This document shows, in pieces, positions 18,062 to 26,152 of a DNA stretch of 64,000 nucleotides (the stretch's first letter is position 1; each line of letters starts with the position of its first letter). Position numbers and translations under genes: made by a program. The DNA comes from Candidatus Hydrogenedentota bacterium (GTDB taxonomy: Bacteria > Hydrogenedentota > Hydrogenedentia > Hydrogenedentales > SLHB01): positions 66,688 through 130,687 of the forward strand of contig JADLGB010000142.1 of assembly GCA_020849535.1 (NCBI GenBank). The letters are read 5' to 3'. The notes beneath the pieces were generated by a model. That model did not search any database. It was given only the letters and a program-made list of their open reading frames with translations, and had not been told where the DNA came from.

Positions 18062-19282
18062 TCAAAACATGGTGTGCTCGAGTTCGTAGAAGGATGGTGC
18101 GCGGCCAGACGGAGTGATCCTGATGAAGATGCCATCCGACAGACCAGCGCCAAACGACTCAGTAGATCCGGCAACGACGTAGCCACCTTCAGGCAGTTCC
18201 AGAACGTTAAAAGGTGTGTCGTTCTCAGGCCCCCCGATCATCGTTGACCAGACGGGCGCTCCCGTTGGGTCGAGCTTCGCGATGTACATGTCGTTCTTGG
18301 TGCACGTCCTGTCTTCGGATGTGCCCACAACGATGTACCCACCATCCGCCGTTTCGTGCCCAGCATAAGCCCGGTCGTCGTACGCGCCGCCGAGGATGCG
18401 GCTCCATTCCGTGTCATCGTCCGCATCCAGCTTGAGGACATAGATGTCGTATTCGCCCACGTCGTAGTCGTAGGTCCGGCCAGTGACAAGGCATCCGCCG
18501 TTGGAGGTCTCGGTAACAGCCGACGCAGTCGCGCTTCCACCCGCGTCATACGTCTCGCCCCAAATCTCGACGCCGTCCGCATCCGTGCGCACCACGTAGA
18601 TATCCATATGGACCGCGTCGGCGCGGATGGAATTGCCCGCGAGGAAGTAGCCACCCGTTGCGCATTGATCCATGCCATACGCGCGCTCGTCCGTGGACCA
18701 GCCGTACGTCTTGCTCCACTGCGCGCGGCCTTTCCGATTCGTCTTCACGAGGTACATGTCTGTTTGCCCGGCGCCGAAGGATTCGGTGTAGCCCCCAAGC
18801 GCGAACCCACCGTCGAACGCCGATTCAATGTCGAATACCTTCTCGCCCTCCGGGCCGCCGTACGTTCTGCTCCAGTCCTTGTTGCCTGCAGCATCCGTCT
18901 TGACGAGGTACATGTCGGTATCCCCCGCCCCAAACGTGGTGGTGAATCCGGCGATCAGAAAGCCCCCGTCGGGTGTCTCGAGCACAGGCTCTCCGTCCTC
19001 TCTCAGGATTCCGCCAAACGTGTTACTCCAGACTTCATTGCCAAGGTTGTCTGTCTTGACGATGTAGAAGTCCCGGCCGCCTGCGCCCGCGGAGTCCGTC
19101 GTGCCTCCAAGCAGAAACCCGCCATCATGCGTCCGCGTGAGCCCCGGCAACTCATCCACGCCCACGGCTCCGTACGTTTTCACCCACGTAACATATTCCA
19201 CACCCGGACATCCCAGCGATAGCACCATCGCCGCGACTGCGGCCCCGAGAACAGCCGCTTTCCTGTCTCGCCCGTGCCACAT
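18062..19282 (-). CDS. Lipoprotein with seven beta-propeller-like repeats
   Basis: After a lipoprotein signal (lipobox Cys25, MVLSLGC) the 406-residue product consists of seven repeats of about 52 residues. Each has the pattern DGGF-hydrophobic-GG, then D-Y-hydrophobic-VKTD, G and W, ending YGG; examples are DMYLVKTDAAGNKDWSRTYGG and DIYVVRTDADG. Seven repeats suggest a closed seven-bladed propeller. Such proteins occur as surface or periplasmic proteins in many environmental bacteria, without known function. The frame opens at 19342, but GGAGGG seven bases before ATG 19282 sets the start. It lies convergent to the PHP gene and near the sialidase-like gene. Confidence 0.87.
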   Translation of the reverse strand: MWHGRDRKAAVLGAAVAAMVLSLGCPGVEYVTWVKTYGAVGVDELPGLTRTHDGGFLLGGTTDSAGAGGRDFYIVKTDNLGNEVWSNTFGGILREDGEPVLETPDGGFLIAGFTTTFGAGDTDMYLVKTDAAGNKDWSRTYGGPEGEKVFDIESAFDGGFALGGYTESFGAGQTDMYLVKTNRKGRAQWSKTYGWSTDERAYGMDQCATGGYFLAGNSIRADAVHMDIYVVRTDADGVEIWGETYDAGGSATASAVTETSNGGCLVTGRTYDYDVGEYDIYVLKLDADDDTEWSRILGGAYDDRAYAGHETADGGYIVVGTSEDRTCTKNDMYIAKLDPTGAPVWSTMIGGPENDTPFNVLELPEGGYVVAGSTESFGAGLSDGIFIRITPSGRAPSFYELEHTMF

Positions 19283-19427
19283 ACGCCGTCCCTCCGTCGA
19301 TTTGTCTCGAATGGGTGTAAGCCGCTCGACGTGAATAGGCACGGCTATCGTGACAGATAAGCAGAACGAAAACCAGCACGCGAATTGGCAGAACCTGTAC
19401 GCCGAATGCAGGCTACAATAGGCTTGG

Positions 19428-20603
19428 TTACTGGGCCGCCGGCTCTGCGCCTTCCAGAGCGAGTGACTTTAACGGAATGACCGTCATCACGCTGTGGCGC
19501 TTCTCCGAAGTGTAGATGACATACAGCGCTCCTTCGTGCTCCACCGCGCAGGGGTAGGACCACTCCGGGCCAGCCTGCAAGGCGTCTGCATAACCGTGGC
19601 GAATCTTCCACATCGCAGATAAGGCCTTTAGACCGGGGCGGCTCACGGCGATAGCCAATACCTGGCGTATGGAGCCGCGCGATTCCGGGTAGTTCCACAG
19701 TAGACAGCGCCGGCCGTCACTGAGCTGCAGCGCGAATGGCTTGCTGTCTTCCGCGGGCAGATTGTGTTGGAAAGGACCCTGCCACGTCTTGCCGAAATCG
19801 GCGCTGGTGAAAACCAGCCTCCCGCGAACGATGGCCGTGAGTTCCGGTCCGTCCAGCCAGACCGTGCTTTCGGGATAGTCTGTGTATGGCCGGGCAATCG
19901 TCTGCATCATCGGAACCACGCTCCATTCTCCATCAACGTCCCTGCCTGTCGAGATGGCGACCGCAGGAATCTCGGGAGTCGTGGCGGGCTTGGGTGTCAT
20001 GCGTCCGGCCATGACGAAGTTGCCATCCGCCATCAACAGCGGGGGACAATTCGGCAGGAACGGGCCGGCAATGTAGCCTCCCGAAATCCACCGATTGCGC
20101 AGTTCGTCGAGCGCAAAGACCTCGCAACGCGTGACAAGGTCGTGGCCGACCATGTTGGAGACATACGCGCGAAGCTTTCCTTCGTACGATAGAAACGTCA
20201 CCGGTACGTAGTAGGTCCCGGTTCCGCTGCGATCCGCGGCAATGACCTCGACCTGCGACCACGTCTTTCCCCCATCCTGCGAGCGCCGGGCGCGGATGCA
20301 CGACGAACCCTGAATCTCCCCCTTCGGGCAGTTGTACCATGCGGCAAAGAGGGTGTCCCCGTGCCAGACCACCGCGTTGTCGTGGAGAAACTGGTACTCC
20401 TCATCCGCACGGTGGACGACTACGTCGAAGGCGTTCGCGGGATATTGCAGGGTGTCTGGGATAGGTAGAGGCGCGTGCTCATCCCATAATGCGAAATCGC
20501 CAACGATCTTCGCCTGGGGCGCCGGTTCCCCGGCGGCATCAGATGTTCCGTAGAGGGCAATGATACAGACAAGGCCGGCGAATGTGAGATCTATCTTGAT
20601 CAC
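19428..20603 (-). CDS. Secreted sialidase/neuraminidase-like (BNR) protein
   Basis: The 391-residue product has a signal peptide ending around DAAGEP and a six-bladed-propeller sialidase-like body. Two Asp-box motifs (S-x-D-x-G-x-T-W) are clear: SQDGGKTW near 108 and SADFGKTW near 267. Family members either release sialic acids or other sugars from glycans, or only bind them; the full arginine triad could not be confirmed by eye. GTG 20603 is preceded by GGGAG with a six-base gap. It is upstream of the beta-propeller lipoprotein on the same strand with 145 bases between. Confidence 0.85.
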   Translation of the reverse strand: MIKIDLTFAGLVCIIALYGTSDAAGEPAPQAKIVGDFALWDEHAPLPIPDTLQYPANAFDVVVHRADEEYQFLHDNAVVWHGDTLFAAWYNCPKGEIQGSSCIRARRSQDGGKTWSQVEVIAADRSGTGTYYVPVTFLSYEGKLRAYVSNMVGHDLVTRCEVFALDELRNRWISGGYIAGPFLPNCPPLLMADGNFVMAGRMTPKPATTPEIPAVAISTGRDVDGEWSVVPMMQTIARPYTDYPESTVWLDGPELTAIVRGRLVFTSADFGKTWQGPFQHNLPAEDSKPFALQLSDGRRCLLWNYPESRGSIRQVLAIAVSRPGLKALSAMWKIRHGYADALQAGPEWSYPCAVEHEGALYVIYTSEKRHSVMTVIPLKSLALEGAEPAAQ

Positions 20604-20782
20604 TTCTCACTCCCTTTTGACACCCCGACTCGCGAAGGTATTGTTCTCCCTTCAGTGTACAGAATCCGGTGACCGGGCCGAACATACTTGCGCGGCATGG
20701 CGAAACCACCTTGGAAACGAGAACCCTGAGACAGCAAATTCGCCTGGAGTCGAACGTTACGTGTTTCGGCAACCCAGAATGG
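20604..20782. other. Intergenic stretch upstream of the sialidase-like gene
   Basis: No gene is visible here. The region holds the ribosome site of the minus-strand sialidase-like gene and then GC-rich sequence up to the 153-base inverted-repeat element. Together with that element, the dehydrogenase fragment and a promoter, it forms about 600 bases without an intact gene. Confidence 0.6.
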
Positions 20783-20935
20783 GACACAGGCGAGGGCGCC
20801 TATGCCACACGCGCTGGCCGTGCATGTGGATGCATGTTCCTTCTTCCTGCCGCCGGTTTGCCCAATGACTAGCGCAATTCGAGATGGCCAGTTCATTGGA
20901 GATAGACGTGTGGCATAGGCGCCCCCGCCTGTGTC
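20783..20935. repeat. 153-base inverted-repeat element, copy 1
   Basis: Imperfect terminal inverted repeats of 29 bases bound the element: the left arm begins GACACAGGCGAGGGCGCC and the right arm ends CGCCCCCGCCTGTGTC. The inner 95 bases have no gene. Copies with the same arms and exactly the same total length occur at 25105-25257 and 30929-31081, so this is a defined unit of MITE type. It carries several differences from the other copies in its arms. Confidence 0.85.
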
Positions 20936-20972
20936 TTTATTGGGCGCAGATTGCCCCCTCGCCATCGTGTAA

Positions 20973-21120
20973 CTATTCCACCCCCAACTCCGCGGCGAGG
21001 TCGAGGATCGTGAAGCGGCTGCGGATGTAGCGGGCGAACTTGAGGGCCTTGCGGTACTCCGCAACGGGCGCTTCCCTGTCTATTGGCGTGACCAGGCCGC
21101 CTGCAATGCAAACGCTTCTG
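20973..21120 (-). pseudogene. Duplicated 3' fragment of the glycerol-1-phosphate dehydrogenase gene
   Basis: The minus strand encodes the last roughly 48 residues of the dehydrogenase found intact at 21531-22829. The final 28 codons (from YRKALKFARYIRS to the stop) are almost identical to the intact gene, while upstream of that the match falls (AGGLVTPIDREAPVAEY against AGGPITPDEMDAPLDEY). The frame is closed by a stop not far upstream and there is no start, so it is a dead fragment. The small zinc-ribbon gene lies between fragment and intact gene. Confidence 0.85.
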
Positions 21121-21148
21121 ACTACGTATCCTGTTGCTCTGGTATAAT
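21118..21148 (+). promoter_or_regulatory. Possible promoter of the small zinc-ribbon gene
   Basis: A perfect -10 hexamer TATAAT lies at 21143-21148, with a weak -35 (CTGACT at 21118-21123, spacing 19). The start would be near 21155, about 45 bases before the ATG at 21201. The -35 is poor, so activity is uncertain. Confidence 0.4.
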
Positions 21149-21200
21149 TTCAAAGCGCGGATATGATCATCTTTGGACTTCTGGGTGGAGGAGCGTGAAC

Positions 21201-21491
21201 ATGGGCAAGTCGCGGTTGATTTCGCACGGCGTTCGTGTTGCCAGCGAAGACACCCCTGACCTGGGCGATCCAGACGTAATCCACGCTGAGTACTTCCGAA
21301 ATACCCTTAAATGCCATCACTGTGGCTATACGAACTACGCAAACTGGCATTCGGACAGCAGAACGGGAGAGGAGTTTATGAAGCCGCGGCGAAGGTGCGC
21401 CAAATGTGGCCGACTGCTCCACCCCCGGCGCGACGCAAATATCCTGACTGGGCAACGCCAGGGAAGTCCCAAGAACAGTGGCAGCAGATAG
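21201..21491 (+). CDS. Small zinc-ribbon-like protein
   Basis: A 96-residue basic protein with two CxxC knuckles (CHHC at about 39-42 and CAKC near 67-70), which together would bind one zinc ion in a zinc-ribbon or rubredoxin-like fold. I do not recognise the family. Its C-terminal third runs over the beginning of the region next to the dehydrogenase 3' end and is low complexity. GAGGAG seven bases before ATG 21201 favours this start over the GTG at 21195. It is transcribed toward the dehydrogenase gene. It could be real or a chance frame in a rearranged region. Confidence 0.5.
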   Translation: MGKSRLISHGVRVASEDTPDLGDPDVIHAEYFRNTLKCHHCGYTNYANWHSDSRTGEEFMKPRRRCAKCGRLLHPRRDANILTGQRQGSPKNSGSR

Positions 21492-21530
21492 TCGCGTCCA
21501 TCTTGCCCCTCGCTCTTCTCGGCTCCCCCG

Positions 21531-22829
21531 CTACTCCACCCCCAATTCCGCGGCGAGGTCGAGGATGGTGAAGCGGCTGCGGATGTAGCGGGCGAACTTG
21601 AGGGCCTTGTTGTACTCATCCAGTGGCGCGTCCATCTCATCAGGCGTGATGGGGCCGCCCGCGTTGCGGATGGTGTCCGCCACGAGCGTGGCAGGCAGCA
21701 GGTCGCGGCGCACGGCGTCTGCGATCTGGGGCAGGTGATCGCGGAAACGCATGATCTCGGCGCGCAGCAGGTCGCCCGGCAGCGATTTCTGGCGCCACTG
21801 GGCCAGCACTTCTCCGGCCACGGGGCCCCAGTCGGCTTCGATCCACGTTTGGACCTGCTCGTCCGTGGGCTGCACCGCAACGAGGGCGTCCGGGTCGATG
21901 GTCATGGGATTCAACGCGAGCACTTTCTCCCACAGGCGCAGGCAGTGAATGGTCGCCACGCCCACTTGCACACCGTGGAGGTCATTGGATGTGCCATACA
22001 ACGCTTGCTTCATGTCGATGTAGTGAGAAATGAGGTGTTCGCCGCCCGAGGCCGGGGCCGAAGAGCCCGCCACCAGCATGGACAAGCCGGAAAGCAGCAA
22101 CGCCTCCAACACGATGCCGGCGGCTTCTGGATCGCCTTGGCCCACGCGGCCCGCGGACTCAAGGACCTGATCAAGGATGCCCTCATAGAACCGTAGCGCG
22201 TTTTCATCGTAATACTCGCCGCGCAGGAAGTTCGCGGTGCGCCAGTCCGCGCCCGCGGAACACTTGGAGAGGAAATCCGCCACGCCCGCCGCGATCATGC
22301 GGTGCGGGGCCGCGGCAATCACAGCGGGGTCGGCAAACACGCCGAGGGCCGGCGTGCAAGGCGTCGTGCGTTTGAGCCCGTTCACTTTCACCGCAGTGAT
22401 GCCGGAGGTGTAGCCGTTCATGGACGCGGCGGTGGCAAAAGCCAGCACGGGCCGGTTGAGTTTTGTGCCCGCGTGCTTGGCAAGGTCGCAGATCGTGCCC
22501 GCGCCCACGGCCACGAGGAAATCGGAGGAAGCTCCCGCCTCCGCGACCTCATCCCCCAACTCCTCGGTTGCATCGACATGGCCGCCGCCAAGGACTTTCT
22601 CTGAGATGTTCTTGCCCCCTCGCGCGAGCGTTTCCAGCACCGGCGCGCCCGCGGCCTCGCGCGTGTTCTCATCGGACACAACGAGACAGGTGGCGCCGCA
22701 CTTCGCGCGGGCGAAATCCGCCAACGATTGCGCGGCATCAGGGCCAATGTGGCAGACTTCGATTGGCAGTCCTGGCGTTTCGGCATACGCACGCGCCAGC
22801 AAGGCGCCGCTGGGGATCTTCTCGGTCAT
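21531..22829 (-). CDS. egsA: sn-glycerol-1-phosphate dehydrogenase (AraM/EgsA-like)
   Basis: This 432-residue protein belongs to the iron/zinc alcohol dehydrogenase-like superfamily branch that reduces dihydroxyacetone phosphate to sn-glycerol 1-phosphate (archaeal EgsA, bacterial AraM). The nucleotide-binding part shows FLVAVGAGTICDLAKH; the metal ligands are the aspartate in GVADFLSK and histidines in SGGEHLISHYID and NDLHGVQVG. Length and motifs fit the bacterial AraM type. AGGAG lies six bases before ATG 22829. The enzyme would provide the archaeal-type glycerol phosphate stereoisomer; its bacterial use (lipid or wall polymer) is uncertain. Confidence 0.85.
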   Translation of the reverse strand: MTEKIPSGALLARAYAETPGLPIEVCHIGPDAAQSLADFARAKCGATCLVVSDENTREAAGAPVLETLARGGKNISEKVLGGGHVDATEELGDEVAEAGASSDFLVAVGAGTICDLAKHAGTKLNRPVLAFATAASMNGYTSGITAVKVNGLKRTTPCTPALGVFADPAVIAAAPHRMIAAGVADFLSKCSAGADWRTANFLRGEYYDENALRFYEGILDQVLESAGRVGQGDPEAAGIVLEALLLSGLSMLVAGSSAPASGGEHLISHYIDMKQALYGTSNDLHGVQVGVATIHCLRLWEKVLALNPMTIDPDALVAVQPTDEQVQTWIEADWGPVAGEVLAQWRQKSLPGDLLRAEIMRFRDHLPQIADAVRRDLLPATLVADTIRNAGGPITPDEMDAPLDEYNKALKFARYIRSRFTILDLAAELGVE

Positions 22830-23043
22830 CGTGTACTCCTATCGGAGGCGGCCGAAGAGCCGCCTCCACCCCACAGTAGCAAGTCGATGGGGCAGGCCGC
22901 CAGCGGACAATGAGCCTGCCACAGGGACGGCGCAACACCACCGTCATCCCTTGCGGATACAGCACGAACACGGTACTATACAAGGGGTGGTCATCTTGAG
23001 GAATCGTGGAGAACAGGTCGGTTTCTTTCCATACGGGGGAACT

Positions 23044-23541
23044 ATGCAGCAGAAATCAACAATCGTTATCACGCTTGTAGCTCTCGCGGCCCTCCTCGCG
23101 GCGCCTCTCGTCATTAGCCCCGTGCATAAGAATAAGCACGTAGTCCGCAGCCCGGTCTCTGAAGCCCCGCTGGAAGCAGAAACCGAGCGTGTTGCGCCTG
23201 AGGATCCTGGCGTACAGCAAATCGCCCAGGCTTCTGCAGAAAGGCGTTCCGGGGTGCCGGTGAGCGCCACGGGTACGGTAACGCGCATTCTCCCAGACGA
23301 TCTCAATCCACCCCGCCATCAGAAGTTCCTCGTGGGACTCTCGAACGGACAGACAGTGCTCATCAGCCACAATATCGATTTGGCACCAAGAATCAATGTG
23401 CTGCAACTGAACACCCCCATCGCCTTTAAGGGCGACTTTGAATGGAACGAGAAGGGCGGCGTTGTCCATTGGACCCATCACGATCCGGATGGATCGCATG
23501 AAGCCGGTTGGATCAATTACGGCGGTCAATACTATCAATAA
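23044..23541 (+). CDS. DUF3465 domain exported protein
   Basis: The 165-residue product has an N-terminal signal or anchor (TIVITLVALAALLAAPLVI) and, from about residue 80, the DUF3465 domain: GTVTRILPDD, LPPRHQKFLV-like RHQKF, ISHNIDLAPRI and VVHWTHHDPDGSHE near the end. The domain is an OB-like fold of unknown role seen in many proteobacterial and environmental exported proteins. The frame is open upstream to 22420 only because it overlaps the dehydrogenase gene; GGGGGA three bases before ATG 23044 defines the start. It is divergent from the dehydrogenase gene. Confidence 0.85.
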   Translation: MQQKSTIVITLVALAALLAAPLVISPVHKNKHVVRSPVSEAPLEAETERVAPEDPGVQQIAQASAERRSGVPVSATGTVTRILPDDLNPPRHQKFLVGLSNGQTVLISHNIDLAPRINVLQLNTPIAFKGDFEWNEKGGVVHWTHHDPDGSHEAGWINYGGQYYQ

Positions 23542-24033
23542 GCCACGCGCACGGAACGAAAGAGACTGGCTGTCACGCCGAGGCGTGACGAGCAAGGCAG
23601 TACCTGAATGCCGCCTTCCCGTTTCTCTGCGTTCCTCCGCGAACTCTGCGCCTCTGCGTTGAGGTGTATTCCAATTACGGGCGAGACGCGCGTTCCCCTT
23701 GCTGGTTTCCCGCTGTTGACCTCCTTCTTGAATCGGTGCAATCGGTGAAATCGGTGAATAGCTATCTTCGTTTGGTTGCGGCTACGCCGCGCTGAGCGAA
23801 TCTGTGCAACTTGTGGACACGCGTGTTTGGATTGCGGATTTGCCGCTGTCATTTTGCGATGTACAGGTTTCAAGTAGGACGGAATTTGTTCCCTCTCATT
23901 CAAGAAGGCGGGAATCATTCCCGCCCTACGGAGACGTTTCCCTCTTTGCGAACAGGTTTTCCTCTGTGGATTCCTCTTCGTTTGTTCGCGGCGAGCCGGT
24001 GCTGTGATACCATGGGCTGCAAATGAGGGTCGC
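23542..24033. other. Intergenic stretch with dispersed repeat fragments
   Basis: About 490 bases without a gene. It contains a string reading CGTTCCTCCGCGAACTCTGC and neighbours (about 23630-23663), a triplicated run AATCGGTGCAATCGGTGAAA (near 23733), and the GGCGGGAATCATTCCCGCC palindrome element. None has coding potential. Confidence 0.6.
23874..23929. repeat. Inverted repeat, GTAGGG-type, short copy
   Basis: Left arm 23874-23895 (GTAGGACGGAATTTGTTCCC) and right arm 23907-23929 (GGCGGGAATCATTCCCGCCC and TAC) are imperfect inverted copies, each also partly self-complementary. The same arms flank a longer loop at 38255-38411. Related elements are common in intergenic DNA of environmental bacteria. 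Confidence 0.75.
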
Positions 24034-25026
24034 ATGAAGACGCACGGTTTGAACGAAACGCACGATATTATCGTGGTGGGTGCGGGGCCTGCCGCGTTGG
24101 GGTTGCTGCACGCCGCGAAGCAAGCGGAGCTGAAGGCGATCGCCATCGACAAGGGGCCGGTATGCAGCGCCTTGTGTTCGCACCCCACCTACATGCGATG
24201 GTTCTCCACCGCTGATAAGTTGGAGCTTGCCGGGTTCCCGCTTGTGTGCACGGAGAAAAACCCCACGCGCCAAGAGTATCTCAAGTATTGTCGCGCGTTC
24301 GTGAAGTACTTCGACTTGAAGGTGGTCACGTACCGGGAAGTGATCTCGGTGCGTCCCGCCGGCGACATCTTCACGGTCATCGCGAAAGACATGTACGGCC
24401 GCGAGTTCCTTTGGGCGGCCTACAACGTGGTGATGGCCACTGGCTTCTACGACAGTCCGCGGCGCATGGGCATTCCCGGCGAAGACCTCCCCAAAGTCAC
24501 ACACCGCTTCACGGAGGCCCATTGGTACTCCGGGCAAGACGTGATGATCATCGGCGCGGGCAGTTCGGCCGCGGAGGTCGCGCTCGAACTCTGGCGCAAC
24601 GATGCCCGGGTCACGGTTGCCATGCGCGGTGACCGCTTCGAGACGAAGTACTGGATCGAGCCCGATATCGAAAACCGTATCCGCGAAGGATCGATCACAT
24701 GCTTTCGGAATGTCGAGGTCCGCGAGATTCGGCGCGATGATGTACTTTTGGAGTCGCGGGACGGTGGGTTCACGATTGTGCCCAACGACTTTGTCTTGGC
24801 GATGACCGGCTACGAGCCGGACACCTCGCTGTTGGAGGGGACCGGCGCCGAGGTCGATTCTTCGTGCGGCAAACCCGTGCTCACACCCGATTTCGAGACA
24901 AGCGTCCCCGGCCTGTATGTCGCGGGCACGCTCTGCGCGGGGCAGGAATCCAACGTGGTTTTTGTCGAAAACAGCCGCGAGCATGGACCCGCCATCGTCC
25001 GGCATATTGTGTCGAAGCGCCAGTGA
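24034..25026 (+). CDS. ypdA: YpdA-like FAD/NAD(P)-dependent disulfide reductase
   Basis: The 330-residue flavoprotein has an N-terminal FAD motif (DIIVVGAGPAALG) and a central NAD(P) motif (VMIIGAGSSAAEVAL). The flavin-disulfide active site of thioredoxin reductase is not present in the usual place; instead the pattern matches YpdA, the reductase of bacillithiol disulfide (KGPVCSALCSHPTYMRWFSTAD). Physiological thiol in this organism is unknown. The frame opens at 24004 with GTG, but ATG 24034 with GAGGG just upstream is the likelier start. A repeat-rich intergenic region follows. Confidence 0.82.
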   Translation: MKTHGLNETHDIIVVGAGPAALGLLHAAKQAELKAIAIDKGPVCSALCSHPTYMRWFSTADKLELAGFPLVCTEKNPTRQEYLKYCRAFVKYFDLKVVTYREVISVRPAGDIFTVIAKDMYGREFLWAAYNVVMATGFYDSPRRMGIPGEDLPKVTHRFTEAHWYSGQDVMIIGAGSSAAEVALELWRNDARVTVAMRGDRFETKYWIEPDIENRIREGSITCFRNVEVREIRRDDVLLESRDGGFTIVPNDFVLAMTGYEPDTSLLEGTGAEVDSSCGKPVLTPDFETSVPGLYVAGTLCAGQESNVVFVENSREHGPAIVRHIVSKRQ

Positions 25027-25056
25027 AGACGCGGTCAAAAGCTCGCGCTGAACTGT

Positions 25057-25096
25057 ACCGGATCGGACCGATCGGACGAATCGATCCGATTGGACC
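25057..25096. repeat. GATCGGAC-type palindromic cluster
   Basis: Overlapping palindromes built from the string GGATCGGACCGATCGGACGA. The same motif recurs at 26150-26225, 46265-46312 and 53636-53672, each time in an intergenic region, so it is a dispersed family. Confidence 0.7.
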
Positions 25097-25104
25097 CCAC
25101 TCAA

Positions 25105-25257
25105 GACACAGGCGAGGGCGCCTGTGCCACACGCGCTTGCCCCGCATTGCGGTGTTTGTCCTCTCTTCCTGTCCTTGTTTAGCCCAGCGGCTCCAACAAA
25201 CCCGACTGCACAAAGCCTGGGAGATAGACGTGTGGCACAGGCGCCCTCGCCTGTGTC
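25105..25257. repeat. 153-base inverted-repeat element, copy 2
   Basis: Arms 25105-25133 (GACACAGGCGAGGGCGCCTG...) and 25229-25257 are near-perfect inverted copies of 29 bases. The interior is 95 bases with no gene. The total span equals that of the copies at 20783 and 30929. Confidence 0.88.
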
Positions 25258-25387
25258 TTAAAAGGCTTGCCCCGCGTTGCGGTGTTCGTCCTCTCTTCCT
25301 GTCTTTGTTCAGCCCAGCGGCTCCAACAAATCCGGCTGCACAAAGCCTGGGAGATAGACGTGTGGCACAGGCGCCCTCGCCTGTGTC
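25258..25387. repeat. Tandem partial duplicate of the 153-base element
   Basis: This 130-base unit repeats the interior and right arm of the preceding element with a few base changes (for instance CGCGTTGCGG for CGCATTGCGG) but lacks the left arm. It is joined head to tail, which suggests slippage or unequal recombination after insertion. Confidence 0.85.
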
Positions 25388-25432
25388 TTGGAATTCCAGC
25401 GGTTCACGCCTAATGCGAGAGAGAAAGATCTT

Positions 25433-26152
25433 ATGAAATGCCACCTGATTGAAGGCGCGGAAGGCTGCGCCTATGCCGTGGAGAACCACTGTGTCGCCGT
25501 TGTGGTCGATGCGCTGCGCGCGAGCGCGATGGCCGCGTGCCTGCTGGATGCGGGTGCGCGGGAACTTATCGTCGTGCGCGAGGTGGACGAGGCCTATGCG
25601 GCGAAGCGTCTGTATCCTGAGGCGCTCCTCGCGGGCGAGCGCGGGGGGGTACCTCCGCTCGGCTTCGACCTTGGGAACAGCCCGCATCTTATCGGCGATG
25701 TCGCGGAACGTCGCGTCATTTTCACGACGACGACCGGCGCGGGCCGCCTGGTCGCATGCTGGGGCGCCCACGCCATCTACATGGGCACGACGGTCAACGC
25801 CTCCGCGGTGGCCCAGGTAGCTGCATCCCACGGACGCGACATCGTCCTGATACCCGCTGGACTCATGACGGACCCTCACTTCGACGCCCAGGAAGACTGG
25901 GTCGCCTCCGCGGCCATCGCGCACATCATGGGCTGGCCCATTGGAGAAGGCGCGGACCGCTTCGCCCATTGGAGCAGCAGAATTGAGGAGCAAGGCATAG
26001 AAGCCCTGTTCGAGTCCGCCCCACACGCCGAAAAGCTCCGACGTGTGAATCTCGAAGAGGACATCCTCTATTGCGCCGCGCTAGACCAGATCACAAGTGT
26101 GCCCAAGGTCGTGGAGAAGATTGACTTGGGCCTGGTGGTCCGCAAGGCATAG
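25433..26152 (+). CDS. Putative 2-phosphosulfolactate phosphatase (ComB family)
   Basis: ComB releases phosphate from 2-phosphosulfolactate on the way to sulfolactate and coenzyme M; in bacteria the family also has unknown substrates. The 239-residue protein shows the family motifs: VVVDALRASAMAACLL near the N-terminus (metal-binding aspartate), LLAGERGGVPPLGFDLGNSP, and FTTTTGAGRLV, with EDWVASAAIAHIM further on. Length matches the family (about 230-250). The frame opens upstream with a TTG in the repeat; ATG 25433 with GAGAGA upstream is preferred. No sulfolactate genes are seen nearby. Confidence 0.85.
   Translation: MKCHLIEGAEGCAYAVENHCVAVVVDALRASAMAACLLDAGARELIVVREVDEAYAAKRLYPEALLAGERGGVPPLGFDLGNSPHLIGDVAERRVIFTTTTGAGRLVACWGAHAIYMGTTVNASAVAQVAASHGRDIVLIPAGLMTDPHFDAQEDWVASAAIAHIMGWPIGEGADRFAHWSSRIEEQGIEALFESAPHAEKLRRVNLEEDILYCAALDQITSVPKVVEKIDLGLVVRKA

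Larger units (their letters stand above)
25027..25432. other. Intergenic stretch filled by repeats
   Basis: About 405 bases without a gene: a GGATCGGACCGATC-type cluster (25057-25096), a full 153-base inverted-repeat element (25105-25257), and then a tandem copy of its right 130 bases (25258-25387). The ComB-like gene begins just after. Confidence 0.7.
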
